Assembly: GCF_030035675.1 (NCBI RefSeq)
Contig: NC_084493.1
Location: 25,426,203-25,490,202, forward strand
Reading direction: 5' to 3'
Source: Rhineura floridana
Lineage: Eukaryota > Chordata > Lepidosauria > Squamata > Rhineuridae
Length of the DNA stretch: 64,000 nt
Shown: in pieces, positions 33,096-38,187 of the stretch
Layout: each line of letters opens with the position of its first letter
Position numbering within the stretch: the stretch's first letter is position 1
Made by a program: the position numbers and the translations under genes
The notes under the pieces: model-generated
The model's database searches: none
What the model was told of the DNA's origin: nothing
What the model saw: the letters and a program-made list of their open reading frames with translations, nothing else

Positions 33096-33978
33096 GCACG
33101 CATGCACGCACGCACGCTACACACACACACACACACACACACTTACTTGCAGGTCATTTTGGTTAGATCTTTGAGGAACTGAGGATGGTGCAGGTTGTGA
33201 CTCTACTGAAAACAGAGGGATGGATGAAATCATGAATCCTTGATTGCTGTAGTTATTTATGGGCTGAAGATGAAATTGTAGAGGGAGAAGATTGTTTGGG
33301 GAAGATTCCCACCCTCCAAAACTGGAAAAATTAAGGAAACGTTGAAAAAAGCACGACAACATCCAATATTTATTTATTTTTGTTTTATTAGCTTAAATTT
33401 GAGTCCCACCTTTCCACAGAATGATGCGTTAGGTGGCTGATAGCAATAACACACGAATAACAATCCAGAACCCAGAGTTGTATCCAACTTAAGTCTTACT
33501 CAGGAGAGACCCATTGAAATCAACAGGTATTACCAAGTTAAGGTCATTGACTTCAGTGGGTCTATTCAAAGTATTACTTAGTTGGGTGCAATCCATATTT
33601 TCTCTTTCAGCAGGATGAGAGAAAAACAAGTGTTTTAAAAATACTACTGTTGCTTCCAGCCTCATGGGCTGCAAAACTCCTAGACTTGGGATCCAAAGGG
33701 AATAATTTGAGAGGAGCTGATAGTCCCTGAGATTGCTTCCCTGAGTACTGATTCCCAAATCTGAGTATTGGGGCCCATGCCTATGACCTTGCAAGCCCAC
33801 TTGGATCACATACTGCTTACTGTTTCACTTGATACTTTCCCTTCCCTCTCTCCAGATCTTGCAAAACTTCAAGATTGAGACAAAGAGAGGAGTGAACATC
33901 GATACCATTTTCAAAGTGATCTTGGTCCCGGACAAGCCCATCTCCTTGACGCTACGGCCTCTCGACTCCCATCCATGA
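4994..33978 (+). CDS. CYP11A1: CYP11A1, cholesterol side-chain cleavage enzyme, complete (9 coding exons)
   Basis: Mitochondrial P450 that converts cholesterol to pregnenolone in three oxidations, fed by adrenodoxin on the matrix side of the inner membrane; this is the first step of steroid hormone synthesis. The nine exons (listed separately) have GT-AG borders and matching phases and sum to 1575 bases, or 524 residues, against 521 in human. A basic leader of about 45 residues fits a mitochondrial transit peptide. Visible P450 landmarks are the I-helix AGGVDTT (333-339), the K-helix ETLR (E391, R394), HRW (446-448) and the heme loop [10 protein letters not shown] with ligand Cys468. Lys386 and Lys390 in [11 protein letters not shown] match lysines implicated in adrenodoxin binding. 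No stop or frameshift was seen. CYP11B and CYP27 are less likely because residues agree with recalled human CYP11A1 along the whole length. Introns are packed with hAT and LINE copies. Confidence 0.96.
5326..5794 (+). mobile_element. Family A hAT-like MITE, copy 2 (CYP11A1 intron 1)
   Basis: Ends TAGGGATGG and CATCCCTA, with flanks AATCAGAG and GTTCAGAG (6 of 8 identical). A short internal duplication (CCCCTAATATATGCAT twice, near 5595-5640) makes it longer than its relatives. Confidence 0.75.
5819..5982 (+). repeat. Family E palindromic MITE
   Basis: Runs from GGCTGCATACACACCATACATTTAAAGCACA to TTTAAATGTGCTTTAAGTACACAG. The two halves are imperfect reverse complements around a CAGAGCTACAGTTCCC centre. 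It has no coding capacity. Confidence 0.65.
6215..6583 (+). mobile_element. Family A hAT-like MITE, copy 3
   Basis: TAAGAATGGAAAGAT to CATCCCTA, shortened internally (the units between 6440 and 6470 are reduced). No clear target duplication remains. Confidence 0.7.
6590..7172 (+). repeat. Two short palindromic repeats and a family E MITE
   Basis: At 6590-6660 and 6815-6985 are copies of a small repeat built on AGTAGACCCATT and GTAAGTCCCATTGAA, recurring at 30810, 33470 and 54350. From 6998 to 7172 lies a family E copy (GGCTGCATACGTACCATACATTTAAAG ... ATGTGCTTTAAATGTGTGTTATAGTG). Confidence 0.5.
7290..8045 (+). other. Family B fragment, then sequence with nothing recognised
   Basis: 7290-7395 matches the middle of family B (CTATGGGAAGCCCACAAGCAGGACTTCAGCACA, then TAGTAGCCATCAGT). 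7400-8045 shows no gene, exon or known repeat. A tandem AATC run follows at 8049-8075. Confidence 0.4.
8318..8450 (-). repeat. tRNA-derived SINE, minus orientation
   Basis: Reads CACCTTATACTGAGTCCATCTAACTCAG then CTGAATTTAGGACCTTCTGCATGCA, the complement of the SINE body and head, with the promoter boxes degraded. Confidence 0.65.
8586..8944 (+). mobile_element. Family G hAT (Charlie-like) element ending next to CYP11A1 exon 2
   Basis: Left end CAGAGGTTTCCAAACTGTGGTC and right end AAAAGTTTGGGAATCCCTTG are inverted repeats of the Charlie type. Flanks CTTGAATC and CCCTAATC share only five of eight bases. The interior is non-coding (GATTGCATTTTGATTGC, CAATACAAGAAATGAG). Its end is 28 bases upstream of the exon 2 acceptor, so it abuts the polypyrimidine tract and branch-point region. 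Confidence 0.7.
8973..9128 (+). CDS. CYP11A1: CYP11A1 exon 2
   Basis: Acceptor CTCACCTTGCAG ends at 8972. The exon completes Arg98 and reads [14 protein letters not shown] through PERFMVPPW to GVLL, the region equal to human REKLGNVESVYVIDP...PERFLIPPW. The donor GTAAGG starts at 9129 (phase 2). Confidence 0.95.
9590..9620. repeat. TG microsatellite
   Basis: About 14 TG units directly left of a family A copy; part of the run serves as that copy's left flank. Confidence 0.9.
9624..10065 (+). mobile_element. Family A hAT-like MITE, copy 4
   Basis: TAGGGATGG to CACCCCTA, flanked by GTGTGGAG (9616-9623) and AAGTGGAG (10066-10073), 6 of 8 identical. Confidence 0.75.
10133..11210 (+). mobile_element. 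Family G hAT left half, split by a solo LTR
   Basis: Begins CAGAGGTTCCCAAACTGTGGTCC and runs to GTTGAAGATGGGAG. It resumes after the LTR with ATGGCACTTCCATCAC and TATGTTCATATCCATTTTTATT. The family G copy at 30420 (minus strand) reads the equivalent without interruption, which supports the LTR borders. The right end was not clearly found. Confidence 0.65.
10236..11084. mobile_element. Solo LTR of a retroviral-type element (fossil), family 1
   Basis: About 849 bp starting TGTGACGATCCC and ending GGACATCACA, the TG...CA ends of LTRs. It is flanked by a perfect 5-bp target duplication ATGGC (10231-10235 and 11085-11089). No internal viral part is present. AATAAA-like signals occur near 10679 and 10785 and a TATATAAA near 11033. 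Orientation and the exact clade (ERV or Gypsy) are unresolved. It is younger than the family G element it interrupts. Confidence 0.7.
11395..11700 (+). repeat. Purine-rich low-complexity tracts
   Basis: Two GGGAGGGGAGA-type blocks, at 11408-11520 and 11605-11700, separated by a short palindromic repeat fragment (AAGTTCAATGGGATTTACTCCTGTGCAATC). The open frames here come from biased composition. Confidence 0.8.
11866..12095 (+). repeat. Family E palindromic MITE, long form
   Basis: Two inverted arms: GGCTTCTCCCAAAGAATCCTGGGAAGTGTAGTT ... and its complement AACTACACTTCCCAGGATTCTTTGGGGAAGCC, joined by a central part around CAGAGTGGCTGACTGTTAAACC. Confidence 0.65.
12111..13102 (+). mobile_element. 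Family D hAT-like element, about 1 kb, perfect target duplication
   Basis: Starts CAGAGCTTGGAAGATTAC and ends TTTCTTCCAAGCTTTG (inverted ends). It is flanked by identical 8-bp copies of AATAAAGG (12103-12110, 13103-13110). It aligns in reverse with 60931-61969 over its whole length. The 199-codon open frame inside is not kept in the other copy, so the element is judged non-autonomous. Confidence 0.85.
13110..14112 (+). other. Unassigned sequence, family G right half and family F right half
   Basis: 13110-13640 shows no gene or known repeat. 13645-13870 is a family G right half (AATTAAAAATCATACAGCATCTAGCACA ... CAATTTTCAAGAGGTCC). 13880-14112 resembles the right part of family F (GGCAAGAGGCACATTCCAGCCAGGCA ... 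GCCTCAGGTTTCCCACCCCTG). Confidence 0.5.
14139..14789 (-). mobile_element. Solo LTR (fossil), family 2, copy 1, holding a family D MITE
   Basis: Read on the minus strand it starts TGTTGGAAGTGGGGC and ends CACAACA. Flanks are GCTCA (14134-14138) and GCTCA (14790-14794), a 5-bp target duplication. A family D MITE (14143-14258) is inserted four bases from the plus-strand left edge, which copied CTCATGTT across the junction. A second copy of the same LTR lies at 59368-59857 in the opposite orientation. No internal viral sequence is present. Confidence 0.75.
14143..14258 (+). mobile_element. Family D short palindromic MITE with family C-like core
   Basis: Ends CAGAGCTTGGAAAAGTTA and AACTTTTCCAAGCTCTG are inverted repeats. 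Flanks CTCATGTT (14135-14142) and CTCATGTT (14259-14266) are a perfect 8-bp duplication. The centre (CTACAACTCCTACCAGCCC ... GGGCTGATGGGAGTTGTAG) is the palindrome otherwise seen in family C, which has quite different ends. Confidence 0.85.
14795..15043. other. Intronic sequence without recognised features
   Basis: No exon, repeat family or simple repeat recognised. The short open frames on both strands lack splice signals. Confidence 0.4.
15044..15730 (+). repeat. Family B repeat interrupted by a CR1 3' fragment
   Basis: Family B begins at AACTTAAGAGGAGCCTGCTGG and runs to about 15243 (AGAACAAAGCCACCAGGG). It resumes at about 15597 with TTAGTATCCATTGATAACCTTATTATCC, the expected continuation. 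The interruption is a minus-strand CR1 3' end, listed next. Confidence 0.65.
15245..15596 (-). mobile_element. CR1-clade LINE 3' fragment
   Basis: Minus-strand translation includes [16 protein letters not shown] and [11 protein letters not shown], the end of the CR1 ORF2 (compare LWNSLP and [10 protein letters not shown] in the fuller copy at 45591). It is followed by a 3' UTR ending in a GAT-type microsatellite. Confidence 0.7.
15851..16050 (+). CDS. CYP11A1: CYP11A1 exon 3
   Basis: Acceptor TTTTACTCTGCTAG ends at 15850. The exon encodes [16 protein letters not shown] (human KKDRVALNQEV) through [12 protein letters not shown]. The donor GTGAGT starts at 16051 after one base of a Ser codon (phase 1). 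Confidence 0.95.
16447..17118 (+). mobile_element. Family F hAT-like element with expanded minisatellite
   Basis: Left end GGGGTGGGGAACCTTTCTTCAGC and right end GGGGCCAAGGTTCTCCACCCATG are inverted repeats of the type also bounding 19181-19520 and 34222-35019. The middle has grown by tandem repetition, listed next. Confidence 0.65.
16701..17048. repeat. 37-bp minisatellite, about 9-10 units
   Basis: Units of the form GGCCTGAGGAGAGAAGGGG TGAGTGGAGAGGGGGTGT recur every 37 bases (CCT at 16708, 16745, 16782 and onward). Two unit types alternate loosely, with ends GTGTGGCCT and GGTCTGGCCT. The purine bias on the + strand gives long, meaningless Pro/Ser-rich frames on the - strand. Confidence 0.9.
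17403..17831 (+). mobile_element. Family A hAT-like MITE, copy 5
   Basis: GAGGAATGG to CATTCCTA, flanks GACAGAAT and GATAGAAC (6 of 8 identical). The interior has the family's CACATTTTTG units. Confidence 0.7.
17990..18360 (-). mobile_element. Probable L1-type LINE 3' end
   Basis: On the minus strand an AATAAAGATTTTTTTTAAA tail follows about 330 bases. The 5' part reads like the L1 ORF2 end (WIKSV...). The tail is poly-A-like rather than the microsatellite tail of CR1. Family assignment is tentative. Confidence 0.45.
18362..18440 (+). repeat. Family E MITE right arm
   Basis: TTCCCAGGATTCTTTGGGGGAAGCCATGACTGTTAAAATGGTATAA and TAAATGTATAGTATAGATGGGGCC match the family E right arm. Confidence 0.6.
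18616..18819 (+). CDS. CYP11A1: CYP11A1 exon 4
   Basis: Acceptor TCCTTTCCCACAG ends at 18615. The exon encodes [20 protein letters not shown] (human [20 protein letters not shown]) through [15 protein letters not shown]. The donor GTGAGT starts at 18820 (phase 1). Confidence 0.95.
19181..19520 (+). mobile_element. Family F hAT-like element
   Basis: GGTTGGAGAACCTTTTTTCAGTC ... GGGGCCACATGCCAGTGGTGGGTGGGGCC ... GCCTGAGGTTCCC. It is collinear with 16447-17118 but without the minisatellite. Confidence 0.65.
19525..22440. repeat. AACCATGGTTT-rich repeat split by a CR1 LINE
   Basis: 19530-19720 and 22265-22440 both consist of AAACCATGGTT and AAGCCATGGCTT motifs in both orientations, apparently one element opened by the CR1 between them. 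A related stretch lies at 37160-37560. TIRs were not pinned down. Confidence 0.45.
19725..22262 (+). mobile_element. CR1-clade LINE, about 2.5 kb, decayed and internally deleted
   Basis: Plus-strand frames show endonuclease-like pieces ([10 protein letters not shown] near 20620, WSDHFL near 20820), then the RT start ([29 protein letters not shown] near 21700-21830). After [16 protein letters not shown] near 21940 the sequence jumps at about 22010 to a 3' UTR ending in GGGAGGAAGGGCGGGATATAAACAAACAAACAAAC. Most of the RT catalytic core is deleted. Several frame changes and stops show an old copy. Confidence 0.75.
22716..22955 (+). repeat. MIR-like CORE-SINE
   Basis: tRNA-like head TGGTGTAGTGGTTAGAGTGTTGGACTAGGA with B box GGTTCAAAACC. 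The MIR-type core GTGACCTTGGGCCAGTCACTGCC and CTACCTCACAGGGTTGTTG follows, ending in GGGGTATAAATGCAATGAATGAATAAATAAA. Confidence 0.8.
22960..23640. other. Intronic sequence, little recognised
   Basis: No exon is supported. A short SINE body fragment is visible at 23445-23500 (AAGAAGCTGCTCTAAGGAGTCAGACCATT). T-rich and G-rich tracts make up much of the rest. Confidence 0.4.
23688..23866 (+). repeat. Family E palindromic MITE
   Basis: GGCTGCATCACACCTCATACATTTCCAGCACATGACTTCCCCCAAAGAATCC pairs with ATTCTTTGGGGGAAGCTGTGTGCTTTAAGTGTATGGTGTG. It lies about 80 bases before the exon 5 acceptor. Confidence 0.7.
23947..24107 (+). CDS. CYP11A1: CYP11A1 exon 5
   Basis: Acceptor CTTTGTCTCACCAG ends at 23946. 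The exon encodes [18 protein letters not shown] through [17 protein letters not shown], the start of the I-helix (human FEDIKANVTEMLAGGVDT). The donor GTAAGG starts at 24108 (phase 0). Confidence 0.95.
24468..24600 (+). repeat. Family C palindromic hAT-like MITE
   Basis: CAGGGAACTTGTGGCCCTCCAGATGTTG ... CCAACATCTGGAGGGCCGCAGGTTGG, arms inverted around CCATGCTGGTTGGGGC. Members of this family elsewhere keep 8-bp duplications. Confidence 0.75.
24830..24996 (+). CDS. CYP11A1: CYP11A1 exon 6
   Basis: Acceptor TTCTTGGCATGCCTGTAG ends at 24829. The exon encodes [14 protein letters not shown] through [10 protein letters not shown], covering the rest of the I-helix and the K-helix with the ExxR pair (E391, R394) and candidate adrenodoxin-contact lysines 386 and 390. 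The donor GTAAGA starts at 24997 (phase 2). Confidence 0.96.
25095..25700. repeat. Purine-rich tract, SINE, family C MITE and CAGTGGCGG-type MITE
   Basis: 25095-25270 is GA-rich low complexity. 25275-25392 is a minus SINE fragment. 25399-25545 is family C. 25569-25685 is a small MITE (CAGTGATGGCTGGTGGCTC ... CCACTGACATGGAGACACCAGCTGCCG) whose relative at 51425 has an 8-bp duplication. Confidence 0.6.
25720..26600 (-). repeat. Family C half, family B (minus), second family C half and SINE (minus)
   Basis: 25735-25790 and 26420-26510 look like left and right parts of one family C copy. Between them lies family B in minus orientation (25995-26195: GGAAACTGCAGGGGAGGAGCGTGCTG ... GATGCTGGACTAGATGGGCC). 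26515-26590 is a minus SINE head (GGGACCTCCCATATGCAAAGCATGCGCTCTGCC). Confidence 0.5.
26816..26894 (+). CDS. CYP11A1: CYP11A1 exon 7
   Basis: Acceptor CCACTTTCTGCAAG ends at 26815. The exon encodes [26 protein letters not shown], matching human [26 protein letters not shown] in length and pattern. The donor GTGAGT starts at 26895 (phase 0). Confidence 0.95.
27010..28127 (+). mobile_element. Family A hAT-like MITE, copy 6, split by a CR1
   Basis: Starts TAGGGATAGG and reads normally to TTCAGTT near 27078. It continues after the CR1 with TTCACATTTCTGCAGCAATTTG near 27785 and ends CATCCCTA. The join is exact with respect to other copies, so the CR1 entered an existing MITE. Confidence 0.75.
27079..27784 (-). 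mobile_element. CR1-clade LINE, 5'-truncated 3' part
   Basis: Minus-strand frame from about 27784 to 27293 reads [32 protein letters not shown] and [15 protein letters not shown] and ends [10 protein letters not shown], very close to the copy at 45591-47625. It is open over about 160 codons, so it is a young copy. The tail is a TTATTTATT microsatellite. Confidence 0.85.
28310..28500 (-). repeat. MIR-like SINE, minus
   Basis: CCCTTACAACAGCCCTGCGAGGCAGG, then TTGGCCCAAGATCACTCAGTAAGC, then CCAACACTCTGACCCACTAC: the complement of the MIR core and head. Confidence 0.65.
28500..29740. other. Mostly unassigned intron sequence with a CR1 tail
   Basis: 29080-29190 is a plus CR1 3' tail (GTTTGCCGCCTGAGCTCCTGTTGGGAGGAAGGGCGAGATATATATC). 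The other parts show no recognised repeat and no exon. Confidence 0.4.
29739..29930 (-). repeat. tRNA-derived SINE, minus
   Basis: GGGTGCCTTATACTGACTCAGGCC ... GTCTACACTGACTGGCAGGAGCTCTCCAG ... CCTACCTGGAGATGCTGGGAATC, with degraded boxes near 29890. Confidence 0.75.
30146..30275 (+). repeat. Family C-like palindromic MITE (variant ends)
   Basis: CCAACCTTTCCCAATGTGGTGCCGTCCAGATGCTGTTGG ... CAACATCTGGAGGGCACCGAGTTGGGGAAGGCT. The core resembles family C; the ends carry CTTCCCCAACxxGGTGCC instead of GGGGAACCxxxGGCC. Confidence 0.7.
30420..30655 (-). repeat. Family G hAT fragment, minus
   Basis: Complement reads GGGTTTCCAAATTGTGGTCTGCAGACCATCAGTG ... TTGTGGTTGAAGATGGAAGG. It serves as the uninterrupted relative for the LTR insertion at 10236. 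Confidence 0.65.
30810..31320. repeat. Small palindromic repeat, CR1 tail (minus), family C MITE
   Basis: 30815-30910 carries GAGTAGACCTGTTGAAATCAATGGAC. 31045-31130 is a CATT microsatellite with GATTTTTGTCCTGCTCTTTAGC, a minus LINE tail. 31200-31317 is family C, with flanks TGTAAGGC and AGAAAGGC (6 of 8). Confidence 0.55.
31640..31958 (+). mobile_element. CR1-clade LINE 3' end
   Basis: AAACTGTTGTAAACTGCCCTGGGACC, then GAAGGGCAGGTTGTTTAATAATAATAATAA: a CR1 3' UTR with an AAT microsatellite tail, 45 bases before exon 8. Confidence 0.65.
32002..32193 (+). CDS. CYP11A1: CYP11A1 exon 8 (heme-binding exon)
   Basis: Acceptor CCCCTCCTCACAG ends at 32001. The exon encodes [14 protein letters not shown], the PHRW element and the heme loop [12 protein letters not shown] with Cys468, then [12 protein letters not shown] (human IAELEMTIFLIN). 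The donor GTGAGT starts at 32194 (phase 0). Confidence 0.97.
32194..32868. other. Unassigned part of CYP11A1 intron 8
   Basis: A short CCTGGCCTGGCC tandem lies at 32266-32280. No gene and no repeat family were recognised. Confidence 0.4.
32870..33600 (-). repeat. MIR-like SINE (minus), CA microsatellite, LINE tail, small palindromic repeat
   Basis: 32875-33065: complement of a MIR-like SINE (GTGAGGTAGGCTAGGCTGAGAG, GGCCCAAGGCCACCCAGTGAGC). 33068-33143: interrupted CT/CA/CACG simple repeat. 33368-33460: minus CR1-like tail (TTTATTTATTTTTG ... GAGTCCCACCTTTCC). 33478-33600: GTATCCAACTTAAGTCTTACTCAGGAGAGACCCATTGAAAT. Confidence 0.6.
33856..33978 (+). CDS. CYP11A1: CYP11A1 exon 9 and stop
   Basis: Acceptor CCTTCCCTCTCTCCAG ends at 33855. 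The exon encodes [21 protein letters not shown] then [15 protein letters not shown] (human LILMPEKPISFTFWPFN). The stop TGA is at 33976-33978. Confidence 0.96.
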   Translation: MLQNFKIETKRGVNIDTIFKVILVPDKPISLTLRPLDSHP

Positions 33979-34170
33979 GAGGACAGAGACTTCCCATCAG
34001 CCTCTGGGGCAACACATGTGGAGCCTCATTTAAGAACTCTGAGGAGGATGGGAGCTGCCTTGCTAGTGACTCATATCGCTGTGCTTAAAGATCCTCAGGG
34101 TTCCAGTGGCAGCTTGTTCATAAATGTACAAATAAGACACTGCCATTGAGATAAATGATTTTGGGTGGGA
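33979..34170 (+). other. CYP11A1 3' UTR (probable)
   Basis: No canonical AATAAA was seen. Variant signals AATAAG (34131) and GATAAA (34150), followed by a GT-rich TTTTGGGTGGG, suggest cleavage near 34170. Confidence in the exact end is low. Confidence 0.4.
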
Positions 34171-34221
34171 CTCCTTGGCTTTCCAGCCATCTCACTCTTG
34201 GCTCATGCAATACAATTAGAC

Positions 34222-35019
34222 CAGGGCTAGGGAACCTCAGGCCTCCAGGCCTCTTCATCTGGCCCTTGGAAAGATCTGTCAATTCCAATTCTCTTCATTT
34301 CTCCTTTTTCCAAACTTAAATTTGGTTCTCCATATTTCTGCAGCCATTTGTGAATTTCCTTTTTAAAAATCCTCATGAAATTTTTCCAGAATTTTAGTGC
34401 GAATTTCTCCTAATAAACACATTTTTGTAGGCAGTTTTAACTAATGTACATAATTTTACAAGCCATTTCTCCTAATATAATGCATTTTGTATGCTATTTT
34501 CACTCATATGTTTTTTATGTACATTTTCCCCAAACATACACATTTTGTAAACATTGTTTTATTGGCAAACTGCATTGCAAAATTCAAATAAGTGCGGAAT
34601 TCAAAGGATGGCTGTGCATCATATGGTTCTCATATGGTTTCAGAAAGTGCAAATTTGATACAGTTGGCTTGAAATGTGAACTGAATTGAATTTCTCATCT
34701 ATCCCTACTTGGGGCTCTCCACAGGTCACATCTCCTCCCTAGCCACACCCTCTTTCCTCAGGCCACGCCCCTCACCATCCCTGCTTCACACCTGCCTTGA
34801 GTGCTTTTGCTTTTGCATGCCTTTTGCATGCCTGGATGAAGGGGAGAGAAGGGGTGCATTGAGTGTCGTGTAGAAATTAGCTTACTGTAGAAAAGGTAAA
34901 ATTTACACTAATTGCCCTGCCCACTTTTGCTTCTGGCCCTGCCCACCACTGGTATGTGGCCCCTGGAAAGTTGCCGAGAATGGAATGTGGCCATCGAGCT
35001 GGAAAAAGTCCCCACCCTG
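34222..35019 (-). mobile_element. Family F hAT-like element holding a family A MITE
   Basis: CAGGGCTAGGGAACCTCAGGCC to GGAAAAAGTCCCCACCCTG. Flanks AATTAGAC and ATTTACAC agree at 6 of 8. The family A copy occupies about 34262-34707. Confidence 0.65.
34262..34707 (+). mobile_element. Family A hAT-like MITE, copy 7
   Basis: GGAAAGATCTGTCAATTCCAATTCTC ... TTTCTCATCTATCCCTA, inserted in family F. The left terminus has lost TAGGGAT. Confidence 0.65.
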
Positions 35020-35098
35020 ATTTACACATTGCATGGGAAGGCATATTCACTATACAGAGAGTCTTAGGGCCAAACCATGCAATGTTTGAACTGAAGAA

Positions 35099-35234
35099 CA
35101 GGTGTGGGGAATCTTTGGCCCTCCAAATGTTGCTGAACTGCAACTCCCATCATCCTTGGCCATTGACCATGCTTCCTGATGGGAATGTTCAGATATTCAG
35201 CAACATCTGGATGGCCAAAGGTTTCCCATACCTG
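35099..35234 (+). mobile_element. Family C palindromic hAT-like MITE with target duplication
   Basis: CAGGTGTGGGGAATCTTTGGCC to GGCCAAAGGTTTCCCATACCTG, inverted ends. Flanks CTGAAGAA (35091-35098) and CTTAAGAA (35235-35242) match at 7 of 8. This copy best supports hAT membership of family C. Confidence 0.8.
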
Positions 35235-35239
35235 CTTAA

Positions 35240-35590
35240 GAACATAAGAAGAGCTCTGCTGGATCAGACAGAAAGTCCATCAACTCCAGTGTCTGGCTTC
35301 TTGCACTGCCCAAGCAGATGCTTTGGGGAAACCCACAGGTATTGCTTGAAAGCAATAAGCTGTTGCCTCTCCCCAGCAACTATAGAACACCACTGCCTGT
35401 GGTGATGGGATGTCTATTGAGCTCAGCCATTGATTGACCTTGACTCCAACAAATTTGTCTAATAGCCTGTTATAGCCATCTAAAGCAGAGGCACCAAATG
35501 TCATAAATCAATTACATGTTGTGTGAAGAAATATGTTCTTTGTCTCTGTCTGCCAACCTATTTCTGTAGATGAAATTTCATTTCCATGGG
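35240..35590 (+). repeat. Family B repeat, extended copy
   Basis: AGAACATAAGAAGAGCTCTGCTGGATCAGAC ... ACTCCAACAAATTTGTCTAATAGCC ... GTGTGAAGAAATATGTTCTTTGTCTCTGTC. It shows that family B continues well beyond 200 bp. Confidence 0.65.
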
Positions 35591-35829
35591 GCTACTTGGC
35601 ATCTGACTTGGATGTCCATCTAGACTGGATTGGAACAAAGCCGAACTATCATCATATTTGTTTGGGAAACAGAATGTGTCAAACTAAGTCAATCTTGGGG
35701 AAACTCACCTATAGATATCAAGAGCACATATGATGTGGTTGGGCATTGGCTAGGAATGGGGCAGTCAGACTCCATTGTGAGTTTCCTATTAGCCATCATC
35801 CTTTTTATCAGATGACCTCCTGTTCAGAC

Positions 35830-36279
35830 TAGGGATGGAAAGTTATGTCAATTTTGGTACTCTTAGTTTCTCATTTTTGCAGTCTTAAATTCAGTTCTCC
35901 ATATTTCTGCAGTGATTTGTGATTTTTCTTTAAAAAAACACTTCATTAAAATTCTCCAGCATTTTAGTGCAAATTTCTCCTAATAAACACATTTTTTTTG
36001 CTGTAAGTTTTGACTGATGTACACATTTTTGCGCTCAATTTCTCATCATATTATGCATTTTTGTATGTTATTTTCACTCATATATTCCTTTTTATGCACA
36101 CTTTCCCCTGACATGCATTTTTGTAAACATTGTTTGGCTGGTGAACTGCTTTGCAAAATTCAAATAAGTGTGAATTTAGAAGGATGACTGTGATTCAGCT
36201 CTCATATTGTTTTGGAAAGTGCAAATTTGATAGATTTGGCTTGAAATGCAAACTGAATCAAATTTCTCGCCCATCCCTA
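35830..36279 (+). mobile_element. Family A hAT-like MITE, copy 8
   Basis: TAGGGATGG to CATCCCTA, flanks GTTCAGAC (35822-35829) and GCACAGAC (36280-36287), 6 of 8 identical. Confidence 0.8.
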
Positions 36280-36289
36280 GCACAGACAT

Positions 36290-37000
36290 GCTTTGTTTTA
36301 ATAATTGGGATGGTTAAGAAGCAGACTCACTGCAGTTTGGGCACATGTGCCATTTTCTTCATTGGATCAAGTTCAGGAGAAACCTCTTTTCAACAGAAGA
36401 CAGATTTGAAGAGCACTGATTGGCCAGCCCTGTGTCAATAACACCCCCCAACCTCTCAGGCTGGGCACAGAGTTGATTAGTCAGCCCTTGCGTTCATCAT
36501 AAAACCATCTCCATCCTTTCTCAAAGCAGTTTTCCAACAGAAAAAAGTGCCAAACAAATATAATTTAAAAAAATTGGAAGGTATGTGTGTGGGAGAAGCC
36601 AGCATTCATTTCAGAATCATGCATCTGTTTTTTCTGAGGATCAAATGGAAGAAGCAGAATTCATTTTGCAGTAGGACCCCCCCAGCACCTGATCACAGGT
36701 ATGTCTGCATACTCTTAACATGAACCAGGTCCCCACGCATGGCAATCCCTTATGCCAGTCCTGCTTAAGAGGATGGCAGTACAGGTGTTCTTGGCCAAGC
36801 ATTGAGAAGGACAATCATCTGTGTATGATTATTCTTGAGACGTGAACCTTATTCCCTTCCTTCTGAAGGAAGAGTCCAGCTAATGTGGCTACTTTAAAAG
36901 GCTGGCATTTCAGTGCCCAGCTATTTTCACCCATTTGAGAATTGTCATAGCTGGTGTTGCTTGCTTCCATCTAAATAGACAAGGAGTAGAGCCATGTAAT
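36290..37000. other. Intergenic sequence, nothing recognised
   Basis: Between the two convergent genes. No exon, RNA gene or repeat family was recognised. Confidence 0.4.
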
Positions 37001-37009
37001 TACTTAGAA

Positions 37010-37560
37010 CAAGGATGAGGAACCTGTGGCACTCTAAGTTGCTGGGTTACAAGCCCCATCATCTCTGACCATTGGCTGTGCTAGCTGGGGCTGATGGGAA
37101 CTGATGTCCAGCACCATCTGGAGGTCCATAAGTACTCCACCTCTATCTTAGAAAGTCACACAATGGATGAGTTTGGATGTAATGTTAATCACAGTTTAGC
37201 ATTACATGTGTGAGCCTTGGGTTTATGTGTCCTCTTCTCCTGTGGTAGGGCCACAAAGAGATCAGAAATTTTCACTTCTATTTTCAACTAACAATGGTTC
37301 ATTGCTAAGTGATTAATCTTAACCAAGATTTAGGGAAGCAAGTCATGATCAGAAACCACGGGTTGAATAAACTACAGTTAAGACTAACCATGGTTTCTCT
37401 GGGTTTGCATCAAATGACAAACTGTTAGTTGAAAATGGAAACAAAAGTTTCCAATTTCCTTCTCTTGGCCATGCCAGAGAAGGAGAGGGGAAAGGGGAGC
37501 TCACAAGCCTAAGGCTTCTTCACATAATGCTAAGCTGTGGTTTAATATTCAGAAGCAGCT
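37010..37560. repeat. Family C MITE and AACCATGGTT-rich repeat
   Basis: 37012-37145 is a diverged family C copy. 37160-37560 has inverted arms AATCACAGTTTAGCATTACATG ... CACATAATGCTAAGCTGTGGTTTAAT, akin to the repeat at 19525. Confidence 0.5.
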
Positions 37561-37872
37561 TGCTGGGTGGGGAAAGAGGCATGACACTAGCTTCCAATAG
37601 GTGGATTGCTATTGCTCACCGGGAGGGAGAGGAGCAAGGCAGCTGGGAGGTTGGTGCATGGCAAATACCCTGGATTGGCTCTGCCAATGAGTTTGCACTG
37701 CACTGACTTTTGCTCCCCTTCCCCTCCTGGTCAGCAACAGTGATTCACCTGCTGGGAAGCTAATGTAGAAGCTCTGCCCCACCTGACAAGCTGCTTCTGT
37801 TAGACTTACATCTGAATGCAGCCATTGCTAATACAAATGACTGAATTGTGGAGGCTGTGCTTCCATGCTGCA

Positions 37873-38105
37873 GGATGGCTCTGGAAGGGTCTGTCCATTT
37901 TGGTGCTCTTGGCTTCTCATTTGTCCAATCTAAAAATTCAGTTCTCCACATTTCTGCAGCAATTTGTGAACTTTCTTTTAAATCCTCATGCAAATTATCC
38001 AGCTTTTTAGCGAGAATGTTTCCTATTATTTTTGTATGCAATTTTGACTAATATACCAATTTTTGGAAGCAAGTTATCCTAATGTATTGCAATGTTGCAT
38101 GACAT

Positions 38106-38187
<82 letters not shown>

